Part shown: piece by piece, positions 6,646-15,687 of the stretch
Numbering within the stretch: the first letter of the stretch is position 1
Layout: every line of letters starts with the position of its first letter
NCBI GenBank assembly: GCA_035517695.1
Contig: DATIYI010000267.1
Location: forward strand, 14,910-78,909
DNA length: 64,000 bases
From: DATFVJ01 sp035517695
GTDB taxonomy: Bacteria; Actinomycetota; Actinomycetes; Streptosporangiales; Streptosporangiaceae
Reading direction: 5' to 3'
The notes under the pieces: model-generated
Told to the model about the DNA's origin: nothing
Seen by the model: the letters and a program-made list of their open reading frames with translations, nothing else
Database searches by the model: none
Translations under genes and position numbers: made by a program

Positions 6646-9303
6646 TTAACGGCCCCGCACCAGCTCTCGCACGGCGTCGGCAGACGGCAGCAGGATGGCC
6701 TGCCGGGCCAGCTCCGCAGCCTCCGCCAGATCCACCTCCCTGACCGCCTGCTTGACGACGGCGACCGAGGCTGTGTTAACCGAAAGCTCACGCACGCCGA
6801 GGCCGAGGAGCAGGGGAACGGCGAGCGGGTCGGCCGCCAACTCGCCGCACACCCCGATCCACCGGCCCGCCTCGGTGGCCGCCACCGCCGCCCGGCCGAT
6901 GAGCGTCAGCACGGCGGGGTGCATCGCGTCGGCGAGCCGGGCCACCGCGGTCACGTCGCGATCGGCAGCCATGGTGTACTGGGTGAGGTCGTTGGTGCCC
7001 ACGGAGAAGAAGTCGACAGCCCCGGCCAGGCTCGCGGCGGCGACGGCGGCCGAGGGAACCTCGATCATGATCCCTACTTCCGGCCCGCCCATCCTGTCCG
7101 CCGCCACGCCGCCCTGGCGAAGGCCGTGCCGCGCCTCCGCCACCAGCCGCAGTGCCGCGTCTACCTCCTCCCGGGTGGCCACCATGGGGAACATGAGCCG
7201 CACGGGGTGCTGCGCTGCCACCCGCAGTACGGCCCGGATCTGCGGCAGCAGAAGTTCGGTCCTGGCCAGGCCGAGCCGGATGCCGCGCTGTCCTAGCGCC
7301 GGGTTCGGCTCCGTCTCCCTGGGCAGATATGAAAGCGGCTTGTCTGCCCCGACGTCCAGTGTCCTGACGATGAGCGGCCGGCCGTCCAGGATCCGGGCGA
7401 TCTCCCGGTACATCGCCTCCTGCTCCTGCTCGGTCGGCATGGCCGCCGCGGCCTGGAACACGAACTCGGTTCGAAGCAGGCCCACCCCGTCGGCGCCTGC
7501 GGCGACCGCTCGCCGGACGTCCTCGACCGAGCCCGCGTTGGCAGCGACCTCCACGCGGGTACCGTCTCGGGTGACGGCTGGCTGGTCGGCCAACTGGCGG
7601 GCTCGCTCGCCAGCCGCCCGGCGGCGCTCCTCAGCCCGCTCGGCCGCGGCGACGTCCGCGGGCGGCGGCGCGACCCGCACCGTTCCCCGTTCCCCATCCA
7701 GCAGGAGCAGCGTCGCCTCGGGCAGCGCTAGCAACCCGGCCCCCAAGCCGACCACGGCCGGAATGCCCAGCGCCCTGGCGAGGATGGCGGCGTGCGAGGT
7801 CGGACCCCCGAGGGCCGTGGCGATTCCCCGGACCACGGCCGGATCGAAGCCGGCCGTGTCGGCAGGAGACAGGTCGGCGGCCAGCACGATGCCTGGCTCG
7901 CTTCCTCCTGAGCGGCTCACGGCGAGCAGGTGCGCCAGCACCTGAGCCCGGATGCTCTCCAGATCGCGGACTCGTCCCCGCTGGTACTCGTCCTCCAGGC
8001 GCTGCCAGACCTCGGCCATGTCGCTCACCGCACGGTCCCAGGCGTCCGCGGCGTTTCGGCCTTCGCCGATGAGGCGGCGGGCCGGGTCCAGCAGGGCCTC
8101 GTCCTTCAGAAACAGCAGGTGAGCATCGAAGATGGCCGATTCGTACGCAGCGCCGGTTCTCGCTGCCACCGAGTCCCTGGCGGCTAGGACATCACGCCGC
8201 GTTGCCTCGAGGGCGTCATCCAGCCGGTCGAGCTCCGGTCCGGGGGCGTCCGCAGGCGTCCGCGGTACCTCGATCGGTGCCGCGCGCAGCTGCCTGGCCG
8301 GTCCCACCGCGATACCAGGGGAGGCGGCGAGTCCGTGCAACACCGTCCCAGCGGCCGGGGCCTCGTTGGCGGGTGGCGGCTGCGGCGGGACCTGCCGCGT
8401 CGTGGCATCGGCCGGCGGCGGCCGCTGCGTGGTGGCATCGGCCTGCGGCGGCCGCTGCGTGGCCGAAGCGGCGGTCCGCTGGGCCGCGGGCTCGTCGAAA
8501 TTACGAGCCGCCAGGTCGCGAAGGGCCTCGAGCACCTCCCGAGCCTGCGGCCCGGTCGCCCGCACCAGAACCTCGTGTCCCTGGCGGACTCCCAGGGTGG
8601 CCACGCCGTTAAGGCTCCGCGCACTGGCCGGCCCCGAATGTGCGGTCAGGTTCTCCGCCGTCACCGTCGCCTCGAACCGCCCGACCGTCTCGACGAACCT
8701 GGCGGCGGGGCGGGCGTGCAGGCCGAGGGGGTTGGCGATGGACAAACGTGCCTCGACGGCTCCCTCCCCGTGGCCGCCATCCGCGGGCCACTCCCCGGCC
8801 GGCCCGTCGCCAGGAGCCTCCCCGGCCGGCCCGTCGCGGGTAATCTCCCCGGCCAGCCCGTCGCCAGGAACTTGCTCGGGCTCCTGTTCAGGGGAGGCGG
8901 CGAGATGGGCGGTCTTGCCGGCTAGCCCACCTCGCGCTTCCGCCGCCACCCGTGCCAGCGGTTCTCCCAGCCGGGCCGCCACCGCGGCGGCTACGGCACC
9001 TTCGACGATGGGGGCCTCGCATAGGAGCAGCCTGGGGCGACGCTCATCCGCCACCATTTCCAGGGCCATCTCCGCGGACATGACCGCGCTGCCCAGATCC
9101 ATGAGCACGAGGACACCTTCATCGCTCCATGCTTCCGTCACCGCACGAGCCACGAGCGCGGCGTCGGTCCCGAGTGGGCGGCCGGGGAGGTCCAGGCCGC
9201 CCGCGGCGACGATGGCGACGTCGGGGCCCGCCATCTCCCTGGCAAGTTCCACGACGCCCTCGGCCAGGCGGGCGCTGTGCGACACGATCACGATCCCGAC
9301 CAT
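6646..9303 (-). CDS. dhaM: DhaM-HPr-Enzyme I fusion, PTS phosphodonor for dihydroxyacetone kinase
   Basis: An 885-residue cytoplasmic phosphorelay protein that passes phosphate from PEP to DhaL. Residues 1-130 are a mannose-EIIA-like DhaM domain with the phosphorylatable His9 (IVIVSHSARL). HPr follows at about 185-270 with NPLGLHARPAARF and a serine in ARSLNGV. A complete Enzyme I comes next: GGPTSHAAILARALGIPAVV (active-site His), DFFSVGTNDLTQY and the GVCGELAADP cysteine motif. E. coli DhaM has only a truncated EI part. Both linkers are low-complexity with internal DNA repeats (DGPAGE-type; ATTQRPP-type). It lies 27 bases after glpC. Confidence 0.93.
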   Translation of the reverse strand: MVGIVIVSHSARLAEGVVELAREMAGPDVAIVAAGGLDLPGRPLGTDAALVARAVTEAWSDEGVLVLMDLGSAVMSAEMALEMVADERRPRLLLCEAPIVEGAVAAAVAARLGEPLARVAAEARGGLAGKTAHLAASPEQEPEQVPGDGLAGEITRDGPAGEAPGDGPAGEWPADGGHGEGAVEARLSIANPLGLHARPAARFVETVGRFEATVTAENLTAHSGPASARSLNGVATLGVRQGHEVLVRATGPQAREVLEALRDLAARNFDEPAAQRTAASATQRPPQADATTQRPPPADATTRQVPPQPPPANEAPAAGTVLHGLAASPGIAVGPARQLRAAPIEVPRTPADAPGPELDRLDDALEATRRDVLAARDSVAARTGAAYESAIFDAHLLFLKDEALLDPARRLIGEGRNAADAWDRAVSDMAEVWQRLEDEYQRGRVRDLESIRAQVLAHLLAVSRSGGSEPGIVLAADLSPADTAGFDPAVVRGIATALGGPTSHAAILARALGIPAVVGLGAGLLALPEATLLLLDGERGTVRVAPPPADVAAAERAEERRRAAGERARQLADQPAVTRDGTRVEVAANAGSVEDVRRAVAAGADGVGLLRTEFVFQAAAAMPTEQEQEAMYREIARILDGRPLIVRTLDVGADKPLSYLPRETEPNPALGQRGIRLGLARTELLLPQIRAVLRVAAQHPVRLMFPMVATREEVDAALRLVAEARHGLRQGGVAADRMGGPEVGIMIEVPSAAVAAASLAGAVDFFSVGTNDLTQYTMAADRDVTAVARLADAMHPAVLTLIGRAAVAATEAGRWIGVCGELAADPLAVPLLLGLGVRELSVNTASVAVVKQAVREVDLAEAAELARQAILLPSADAVRELVRGR

Positions 9304-9330
9304 CGCGGTCCCCGCTACCTGGACTCGAGG

Positions 9331-10572
9331 CTATTTTCTGCGTGCTCGGCTGCCGAGGCCGTAGGCCTGATGCAGGATCTCGACCGGGTGGACGGACTCC
9401 CGGCCGGTGCCGTGCGTTATCTGCCACCGGCACGTCTCACTGTCGCATACCGCGAGGTCGGGCCCGGCATCCCGGATGTCCCCGAAGAGGCCGGCCCCGA
9501 CCTGCATGGCAACGTCGTACTTCTCGCGCTTGGTCCCGTAGGTACCCGCGATTCCGCAGCACGCCCGGTCCAGCTCGATCACCTTCAGCTCCGGTATCAG
9601 GTCGAGCAGGTCCAGGGCCGGCTTGCCGATCAGGTGGCTCTGTTGCTGGCACGGCGCGTGATAGGTCACCGTGATCGGCAGGGAGTTGAAGTCGCTGCGG
9701 AGCCGGCCCTGCTCGTCCAGATCGGCCAGGAACTCGCAGATATCGTAGGTCTGCTCGCTCACCACGCGGAGATCCTGGTCGTCCTCCATGCCCAGGATCT
9801 CCAGGGCCTCACGCTTCAGCATGAGGCCACAGCTGGTCGATGTGGCCACGATTTTGTAGCCCTGCCTGGCATAGGGCGCCAGGTTCCTGGCAAGCCGGCT
9901 GACATAGGAGCGCGCAGTGTCGAATATCCCGTTCGACTGCAGGGGAAGCCCGCAGCAGTCCTGCGGCGGCACCAGGACCCGGAACCCGTTGTGTTCCAGG
10001 ACGGCTACCGCCTGCACCCCGAGTTCCGGCTGGAAGTAGTTGGTGCTGCAGCCATGGAAGTACACCACCGCATCGTCGGTAGGCGGCGGTTGGTGGCGCC
10101 GGGCCCAGCCCTGGAATGTCAGGCCCGCGAATTTCGGCAGCGGGGCCTGCCGGTGGATCCGCAGCGTCTTCTCGATCAGCAGGCGGATACCTCGATTGGA
10201 CAGCGCGAGGTTGGCCAGCGGCGCCAGCGGCGTGGCCAGCCTGCCCTCCACGCTCGGCCTGGCCAGGAGATGGTCACGCAGGGGGATGCCCCGTTGCTGC
10301 TTCATGGTGGCCCGGGCCCTGGAGTTGATCTCTGCGACCTTCACTCCCTGCGGGCACACCAGTGTGCAGATGCCGCATCCGGAGCAATAGTCGATCGAAT
10401 CGTCCGCCGATGCCCCGGGCGTGCGGAAGCGCTCGGCCTGAGGTCCCTCGTACTTCGGCCCGGGGAACAGCGGAGTGACGTTCATGACAGGGCACGCCGT
10501 CTCACATATATTGCACTTCACGCAGTGGTCGAGCGATCCGCGGATAAATCCGGGCAGCGATTCGTCGATCAT
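9331..10572 (-). CDS. glpC: anaerobic glycerol-3-phosphate dehydrogenase subunit C
   Basis: Iron-sulfur, membrane-linking subunit of the GlpABC quinone-reducing glycerol 3-phosphate dehydrogenase. Two 4Fe-4S ferredoxin motifs, CVKCNICETACPV and CSGCGICTLVCPQG, lie in the first 80 residues. Two CCG-type cysteine-rich domains follow (FHGCSTNYF ... DCCGLP, and YHAPCQQQ ... ACCGIAGTYG). The ATG overlaps the glpB stop (ATGA), so the subunits are translationally coupled. Confidence 0.94.
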   Translation of the reverse strand: MIDESLPGFIRGSLDHCVKCNICETACPVMNVTPLFPGPKYEGPQAERFRTPGASADDSIDYCSGCGICTLVCPQGVKVAEINSRARATMKQQRGIPLRDHLLARPSVEGRLATPLAPLANLALSNRGIRLLIEKTLRIHRQAPLPKFAGLTFQGWARRHQPPPTDDAVVYFHGCSTNYFQPELGVQAVAVLEHNGFRVLVPPQDCCGLPLQSNGIFDTARSYVSRLARNLAPYARQGYKIVATSTSCGLMLKREALEILGMEDDQDLRVVSEQTYDICEFLADLDEQGRLRSDFNSLPITVTYHAPCQQQSHLIGKPALDLLDLIPELKVIELDRACCGIAGTYGTKREKYDVAMQVGAGLFGDIRDAGPDLAVCDSETCRWQITHGTGRESVHPVEILHQAYGLGSRARRK

Positions 10573-11855
10573 TCAGCATCCTCCAGGATCGCGCCGGCCG
10601 CCAGGTACCCGGTCGACAGGCTGATGCCGTCCCCGGACTTCTCCCGCCAGGGTCTGGCCCCGCCGATCACGGCCCCGGCCGCGTGCAGGTTCTCATGCAC
10701 GGGCTCCCCGCCCGGGCCGACCGGGCGGAGCCTGCGGTCGACCCGGACGCCGACCGAATCCATCGGGTGCTCGTCGAGGTACCGGGGCAAGAACCCTGGC
10801 TCTGCACCGGAGGGCCTGCCCCACACCGGCAGCCCAAGCACCGATTCCCGGACGGCGCCGCGGGAGTCAACTTCGATCCCGCCGGAGGCGAGCCCTCCCG
10901 TCGCCAGCACCACTGACCGGGCCGCCCGTACCGTCTCCCTGGCCGCTGTCCGGATCCGCACGCCGACGAGCTTGCCGCTCCGCAGCTCCGGACCCACCGC
11001 CTGCGCGCCAAGCACGAACCGTCCGCCGGCCCGGCGGAGGCGTTCCTGCAGGACCCTGGCCAGGCGCACGCCAGGCACTGACGGCGGAATCGTGGGGATC
11101 TCAAACACGGGGCGGCCGACCGCCTCCTGGAACTCGGTCCACACCGACCCGACGTGATCAAACCCGAGTACCGCCGGCATTCCAACCGCCTGCTCGTCGT
11201 GGAGGGCGGCGCGCAGCTCAGCCGCCACCGCGCTGCGGAACGCCGCCTCCTCGAAGCGTCGGCCGAATGCGAGCGTGCCCACGTCAGCCTCGCCGCCCGT
11301 GGGTGGGTTCAGCATGATGGACCTGGCCTCAACCGCGGCACCGCCGCTGACCGCGGAAGCCCGGAGGTTGTCAGCCACCAGCGCGGGGTGAAAGTCCTTC
11401 AGCGCCCGGAGCCCGATGATGGCCACGTGCTTGAGCGCGCGGATGTCGCCGCCTGCCATGGTCTCCGGCACCACCGCGCTTGGCCGGGGAACCCCGACGG
11501 CCGTCGGCAGCAGCATGTTGACCTCTGGGTCGCCCAGATAGGCATAGGTGTTCACCCGCTCCTTGAGCCAATTCACGCTCTTGGCCAGCACGCCGGGGGT
11601 GACGAGAGCGTAGGGATGGTCCGGGTGGGCTGCCACGAAGGCCGCAAGCGCACGTGCCGGGCTGTCCACCCGGTCGGGCCCGTATCCCAGGATGTCCACG
11701 GTCGCCGGGGCGAGGCGGAGCGAACCCAGGCCCTTGGCCACCGTGACGACTCGCAGCCCGGCCTCGGCCAGGCGAACCCCTGCGGTGAGGCCTGCCATCC
11801 CGGCTCCTACCACGACCGCATCGGCCATCCGGCCGTCGCCCGCTCGGCCGCTCAT
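10569..11855 (-). CDS. glpB: anaerobic glycerol-3-phosphate dehydrogenase subunit B
   Basis: FAD-containing subunit of GlpABC. It begins MSGRAGDGRMADAVVVGAGM, with the dinucleotide-binding GxGxxG of VVGAGMAGLTAG, and ends in a second flavoprotein block (NLHAAGAVIGG). The start at 11855 is chosen because its ATG overlaps the glpA stop codon (ATGA); the frame is open further upstream, but that part runs inside glpA. The downstream ATGA overlap with glpC shows a tightly coupled glpABC set. Confidence 0.92.
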   Translation of the reverse strand: MSGRAGDGRMADAVVVGAGMAGLTAGVRLAEAGLRVVTVAKGLGSLRLAPATVDILGYGPDRVDSPARALAAFVAAHPDHPYALVTPGVLAKSVNWLKERVNTYAYLGDPEVNMLLPTAVGVPRPSAVVPETMAGGDIRALKHVAIIGLRALKDFHPALVADNLRASAVSGGAAVEARSIMLNPPTGGEADVGTLAFGRRFEEAAFRSAVAAELRAALHDEQAVGMPAVLGFDHVGSVWTEFQEAVGRPVFEIPTIPPSVPGVRLARVLQERLRRAGGRFVLGAQAVGPELRSGKLVGVRIRTAARETVRAARSVVLATGGLASGGIEVDSRGAVRESVLGLPVWGRPSGAEPGFLPRYLDEHPMDSVGVRVDRRLRPVGPGGEPVHENLHAAGAVIGGARPWREKSGDGISLSTGYLAAGAILEDAE

Positions 11856-13498
11856 ACCGGCGCGTGCTCCCGCGTTTGCGCCATCCCCGGTAGGTGCTCC
11901 ACGTCCAAGACCCCCTGGAAGATCCAGTTGTCCAGCCACGCTTGTCGCAGTTGGTCGCCATGCAGCAGCGGCTGCACGCCCTTCCACCGCTCCTGAAGGA
12001 ACTCCAGCATTGCCCTGTTGGCCTCCGACGCGGATAGTTTCATCGCCTGGTGGAGGATCCCGGTGGCACGGAAGGTGCAGAACCCGCCCTGGCACGGCCC
12101 CATCCCAAGGCGTAGGATCCGGCGGATGTCATCGAGGTTCGCCGTCCCGCGCTGAACCATCGCGTCCTCTAGACGGCCCCGCTGGATCAGCTCGCACTCG
12201 CAGATCAACTGGTCATCGTGCAGGGACGCCTCCCGGCGGGCCAGGCGCGAGCCCATCCAGTAGAAGCGGCCGTCCGCTGAGTCGGGCAGCGGCTCATCGG
12301 CGGTCCGGCAGGGCCGCTGCGTACCGAGCACGGTGCAGGCCGCGTCGACGGCGTCCTGAGCCATCAGCCGGAACGTGCAGAATTTGCCCCCGACGATGGT
12401 CAGGAACCGCTCCACACCATCGCGGTCACTGTGATCGAGCACGGCGTGCGCACGGGTCACGTCCCTGGACTGGGCGGGCAAGTCGTCCTGGAAGAGGGGG
12501 CGAACGCCTCCCCATACGCGCAGGGCCCTGGCCGCACGGAAGCCCGGCACGAGGTTCTCTCCCGCCTCGAGCATCTGGTCGATCTCGGCATGGGAGATCG
12601 ACCAGTCGTCCGGGTCGGCCACCTGGACGTCGGTCGTGCCGATGACGCTGACCGTGTGGATGGGCACGAGGATGTCCCCGTCGGACGGACTCTCGCACCG
12701 GTTCACCACGGTGTTGACGAGCCGGTGACTCATCGCAACCATGATCCCCTTGCCGGGGAGCACGTTGACCTTGCATCCCGCCATGGCCGCGATGCGGCCG
12801 GCCCAAGCTCCGGTGGCGCTGATCACGACCTCCGCCCGGATCTGCACCTCGTCGCCCCCGGGCCCCCGGACCAGGGCCCCGGTCACGCGCGAGCCGTCGC
12901 GGGTCACCTTGACGACTTCGTGGTAGGGGAAAATCCGGGCGCCATGTTCCGCTGCCGATCGCACGGTGCTCCAGACGACCTGCCAGCAATCGACCGTCGC
13001 ATCGGGAACGACCAGGGCCCGCGAGATCTGGGGGTTCAGCCGCGGTTCTCTCCGCAGGGCCTCCGCCACGGGGATCTCCTCGACCGGGATCCCCGTGGCG
13101 ATGCACGCCTGCACGAACTGGTCGGCGTACCCCGGGTCGTCGATCGGCGTGGTAACGAACATGCCGCCGGTGTCCTCGATGCTGTCGGCGGCGATACGGC
13201 GCAGCGCCACGTTCTCCGCGAGGCACTCCTGCGCTGCCTTGGGGTCCTTCACCACATACCGGCCCCCCGAGTGCAGCAGGCCATGGAACCGGCCCGTGGT
13301 CCCTGTGGCCAGGTCTGCCCGCTCCACCAGGACGGTAGAGAACCCTCGCATTGCCGCGTCCCTGGCTATACCTGCCCCTGTCGATCCGCCCCCCATGACG
13401 AGAATTTCGCATTCGACAGGGCCAAGCCGGGCCTGCACCGGCGACGGGGCCCATGTGGGCCCCGTCGCCGGTGAGGCCGTTACGGCGGATGACGTCAT
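11852..13498 (-). CDS. glpA: anaerobic glycerol-3-phosphate dehydrogenase subunit A
   Basis: Catalytic flavoprotein oxidising sn-glycerol 3-phosphate to dihydroxyacetone phosphate. The N-terminal FAD motif is VMGGGSTGAGIARDAAMRG, followed by GRFHGLLHSGGRYV. The C-terminal BFD-like [2Fe-2S] domain has CECE and GPCQGGFC, the feature that separates GlpA from aerobic GlpD. The ATG at 13498 begins 6 bases past the glpK stop. Presence of GlpA rather than only GlpD points to a respiratory-chain enzyme suited to low oxygen. Confidence 0.94.
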   Translation of the reverse strand: MTSSAVTASPATGPTWAPSPVQARLGPVECEILVMGGGSTGAGIARDAAMRGFSTVLVERADLATGTTGRFHGLLHSGGRYVVKDPKAAQECLAENVALRRIAADSIEDTGGMFVTTPIDDPGYADQFVQACIATGIPVEEIPVAEALRREPRLNPQISRALVVPDATVDCWQVVWSTVRSAAEHGARIFPYHEVVKVTRDGSRVTGALVRGPGGDEVQIRAEVVISATGAWAGRIAAMAGCKVNVLPGKGIMVAMSHRLVNTVVNRCESPSDGDILVPIHTVSVIGTTDVQVADPDDWSISHAEIDQMLEAGENLVPGFRAARALRVWGGVRPLFQDDLPAQSRDVTRAHAVLDHSDRDGVERFLTIVGGKFCTFRLMAQDAVDAACTVLGTQRPCRTADEPLPDSADGRFYWMGSRLARREASLHDDQLICECELIQRGRLEDAMVQRGTANLDDIRRILRLGMGPCQGGFCTFRATGILHQAMKLSASEANRAMLEFLQERWKGVQPLLHGDQLRQAWLDNWIFQGVLDVEHLPGMAQTREHAPV

Positions 13499-13503
13499 CG
13501 CTG

Positions 13504-15000
13504 CTACTCGACCCAGTCGAAGGTCCTGGTGACCGCTTTCTTCCACAAGGCGTACCCGCGGTCACGGTCAGCCTGATCCATGCGCGGCTCCCACTGCTTG
13601 TCCACGCCCCAGTTCGCCCGCAGGTCCTCGATCTCCCGCCAGAATCCAACGGCGAGCCCGGCCGCGTATGCGGCCCCGAGCGACGTCGTCTCAGGCACCG
13701 TCGGCCTGATCACGGGCACGTCAAGGATGTCGGCCTGGAACTGCATGAGCAGTTCGTTCACGACCATTCCGCCGTCGACCTTGAGCGAGGTCAGTTCTAC
13801 TCCCGAGTCGGCGTTCATGGCGTCGACGACTTCCTTGCTCTGCCAGGCGGTGGCCTCCAGCGCGGCCCGGGCCAGGTTGCCCGCGGTAACGTACCGGGTC
13901 AGGCCGCAGACCACCCCGCGCGCGTCGCTGCGCCAGTAGGGCGCGAACAGCCCGGAGAACGCCGGCACGAAGTACACGCCACCATTGTCCTCCACGGATT
14001 TGGCCAGGCTCTCTATCTCGGCCGAGGACGCGATCAGCTTGAGGTTGTCCCGCAGCCACTGCACCAGCGCCCCGGTGATGGCGATGGATCCCTCCAGCAT
14101 GTACACGGCCGGCTGGTCGCCGATCTTGTACCCCACTCCAGTGATGAGGCCGCTCTTCGAGTCCACCGGCGTGGTGCCCGTGTTCAGCAGGAGGAAGTTA
14201 CCCGTGCCGTAGGTGTTCTTGGCCTCGCCCACGGAGAAGCAGGTCTGACCGAACAGGGCCGCCTGCTGGTCGCCAAGGTCACCAGCCACGGGCACGCCTG
14301 CCAGTGTCCCCACGGCCTCGCCGTAGACCTGGCTGGACGGCCGGATGTCGGGAAGCATGCTCCTCGGGATGCCCAGGGTCGACAAGATGGCGTCGTCCCA
14401 TTGCAGCGTCCGCAGGTCCATCAGCATCGTGCGGCTGGCATTGGTCACGTCGGTGATGTGCACGCCGCCGTTCGTCCCGCCGGTCAGGTTCCAGATGCAC
14501 CACGTGTCGATGTTGCCGAAGAGGAGGTCGCCGGCTTCGGCGCGCTGCCGTGCCCCTTCGACGTTGTCGAGCATCCACTTGATCTTGGGCCCGGAAAAGT
14601 AGGTGGCGATGGGCAGGCCCGTCGTGGCCCGGAACCTGTCCTGGCCTCCATCGGCGATGAGGTCGTTACAGATGCGGTCGGTCCTGGTGTCCTGCCACAC
14701 GATTGCATTGTGGATTGGCTGGCCCGTGGACCGGTCCCACACCACGGTGGTCTCCCGCTGGTTGGTGACCCCGGCCGCGGCGAGATCTCCGGCGGACAGC
14801 CCAGCCTTCTGTAGGGCTCCCTGGATGACGTCCTGGCTGCTCCGCCAGATCTCGGTGGCGTCGTGCTCCACCCACCCCGGCTTCGGGTAGATCTGCTCAT
14901 GTTCTTTCTGGTCGATGGACACCACCTTGCCCTGATGGTCGAAAATCATGAAGCGAGTGGAGGTCGTGCCCTGGTCAAGCGCCCCTACGTAGTCCGCCAT
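13504..15000 (-). CDS. glpK: glycerol kinase
   Basis: FGGY-family kinase, ATP + glycerol to glycerol 3-phosphate. The 498-residue length is normal. It shows the N-terminal DQGTTSTRFMIFD phosphate loop, NQRETTVVWDRSTG, GVHITDVTNASRTMLMDL, and the C-terminal FGGY region KVDGGMVVNELLMQFQADIL with ETTSLGAAYAAGLAVG. It feeds GlpABC directly downstream. dhaL ends 42 bases upstream. Confidence 0.96.
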   Translation of the reverse strand: MADYVGALDQGTTSTRFMIFDHQGKVVSIDQKEHEQIYPKPGWVEHDATEIWRSSQDVIQGALQKAGLSAGDLAAAGVTNQRETTVVWDRSTGQPIHNAIVWQDTRTDRICNDLIADGGQDRFRATTGLPIATYFSGPKIKWMLDNVEGARQRAEAGDLLFGNIDTWCIWNLTGGTNGGVHITDVTNASRTMLMDLRTLQWDDAILSTLGIPRSMLPDIRPSSQVYGEAVGTLAGVPVAGDLGDQQAALFGQTCFSVGEAKNTYGTGNFLLLNTGTTPVDSKSGLITGVGYKIGDQPAVYMLEGSIAITGALVQWLRDNLKLIASSAEIESLAKSVEDNGGVYFVPAFSGLFAPYWRSDARGVVCGLTRYVTAGNLARAALEATAWQSKEVVDAMNADSGVELTSLKVDGGMVVNELLMQFQADILDVPVIRPTVPETTSLGAAYAAGLAVGFWREIEDLRANWGVDKQWEPRMDQADRDRGYALWKKAVTRTFDWVE

Positions 15001-15042
15001 CTGTATCCGTCTCCTTAGTCCTTGTCCTTCCCAGCCTGAGCG

Positions 15043-15687
15043 CTACTGACCACCCTGCTCGCCGAGCGTCTCGGCCGCGGTCCGGACCAGCAGCCAGGAG
15101 GAGGTGGCCCCGGGGTCCTGGTGGCCGGCGCTTCGCTCGCCCAGATAGCTCGCACGCCCCTTGCGCGCCACCAGCGGGGTGGTTGCCTTCATGCCGTTCT
15201 CGGCCGCTTCCGCCGACCGGCGGAGCGCGTCCGGCAGCGCCGCCCCTTCTCCCAGCGCGGCCTCGAGGGCCTCCACCGCGGGGGTTAGGGCGTCGACCAT
15301 TGTCTTGTCTTTTAGTTCTGCCTTACCCAGGGTCCGTACGCCCGCCAACCCGGCGGCCAGGGCAGCGGCCCAGTCGTCGGCCGACAGCTCGGGCTTACCT
15401 GCGGTGGCGGCTCCCATCCGGAGGAACAGGGTTCCGTACAGCGGGCCGCTCGCTCCGCCGACCGTCGAGACCAGGGCCATGCCGACGGTCTTGAACAGCG
15501 CACCCACATCGGGGTCGGTGACCGCATCGATCTTGGCGCGGGCGGCCTTCATTCCCCGGTTCATGTTGATGCCATGATCGGCGTCACCGATGGCCGAGTC
15601 CAGCTCGGTCAGATAGTCCTTGTTCTCCGCGACCGCCTCGGCGAATGCCTGGATCCAGTCCCGTGCCTTACTGAACGAGACAGGCAC
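15043..15687 (-). CDS. dhaL: dihydroxyacetone kinase ADP-binding subunit DhaL
   Basis: The subunit that holds ADP as a permanent cofactor and is rephosphorylated by DhaM before passing phosphate to dihydroxyacetone on DhaK. The Mg-binding aspartate motif SAIGDADHGINMNRGM is near the N-terminus, followed by GGASGPLYGTLFLRMG, and the C-terminal GRASYLGERSAGHQDPGA is conserved. Start is GTG, immediately after the dhaK stop codon with no gap. 214 residues is normal. Confidence 0.94.
   Translation of the reverse strand: MPVSFSKARDWIQAFAEAVAENKDYLTELDSAIGDADHGINMNRGMKAARAKIDAVTDPDVGALFKTVGMALVSTVGGASGPLYGTLFLRMGAATAGKPELSADDWAAALAAGLAGVRTLGKAELKDKTMVDALTPAVEALEAALGEGAALPDALRRSAEAAENGMKATTPLVARKGRASYLGERSAGHQDPGATSSWLLVRTAAETLGEQGGQ

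Noticed and set aside
8132..9364. Long antisense frames opposite dhaM, smc, glnD and comM
   Set aside because: Typical antisense shadows in GC-rich genes: Ser/Arg/Pro-rich and without motifs.
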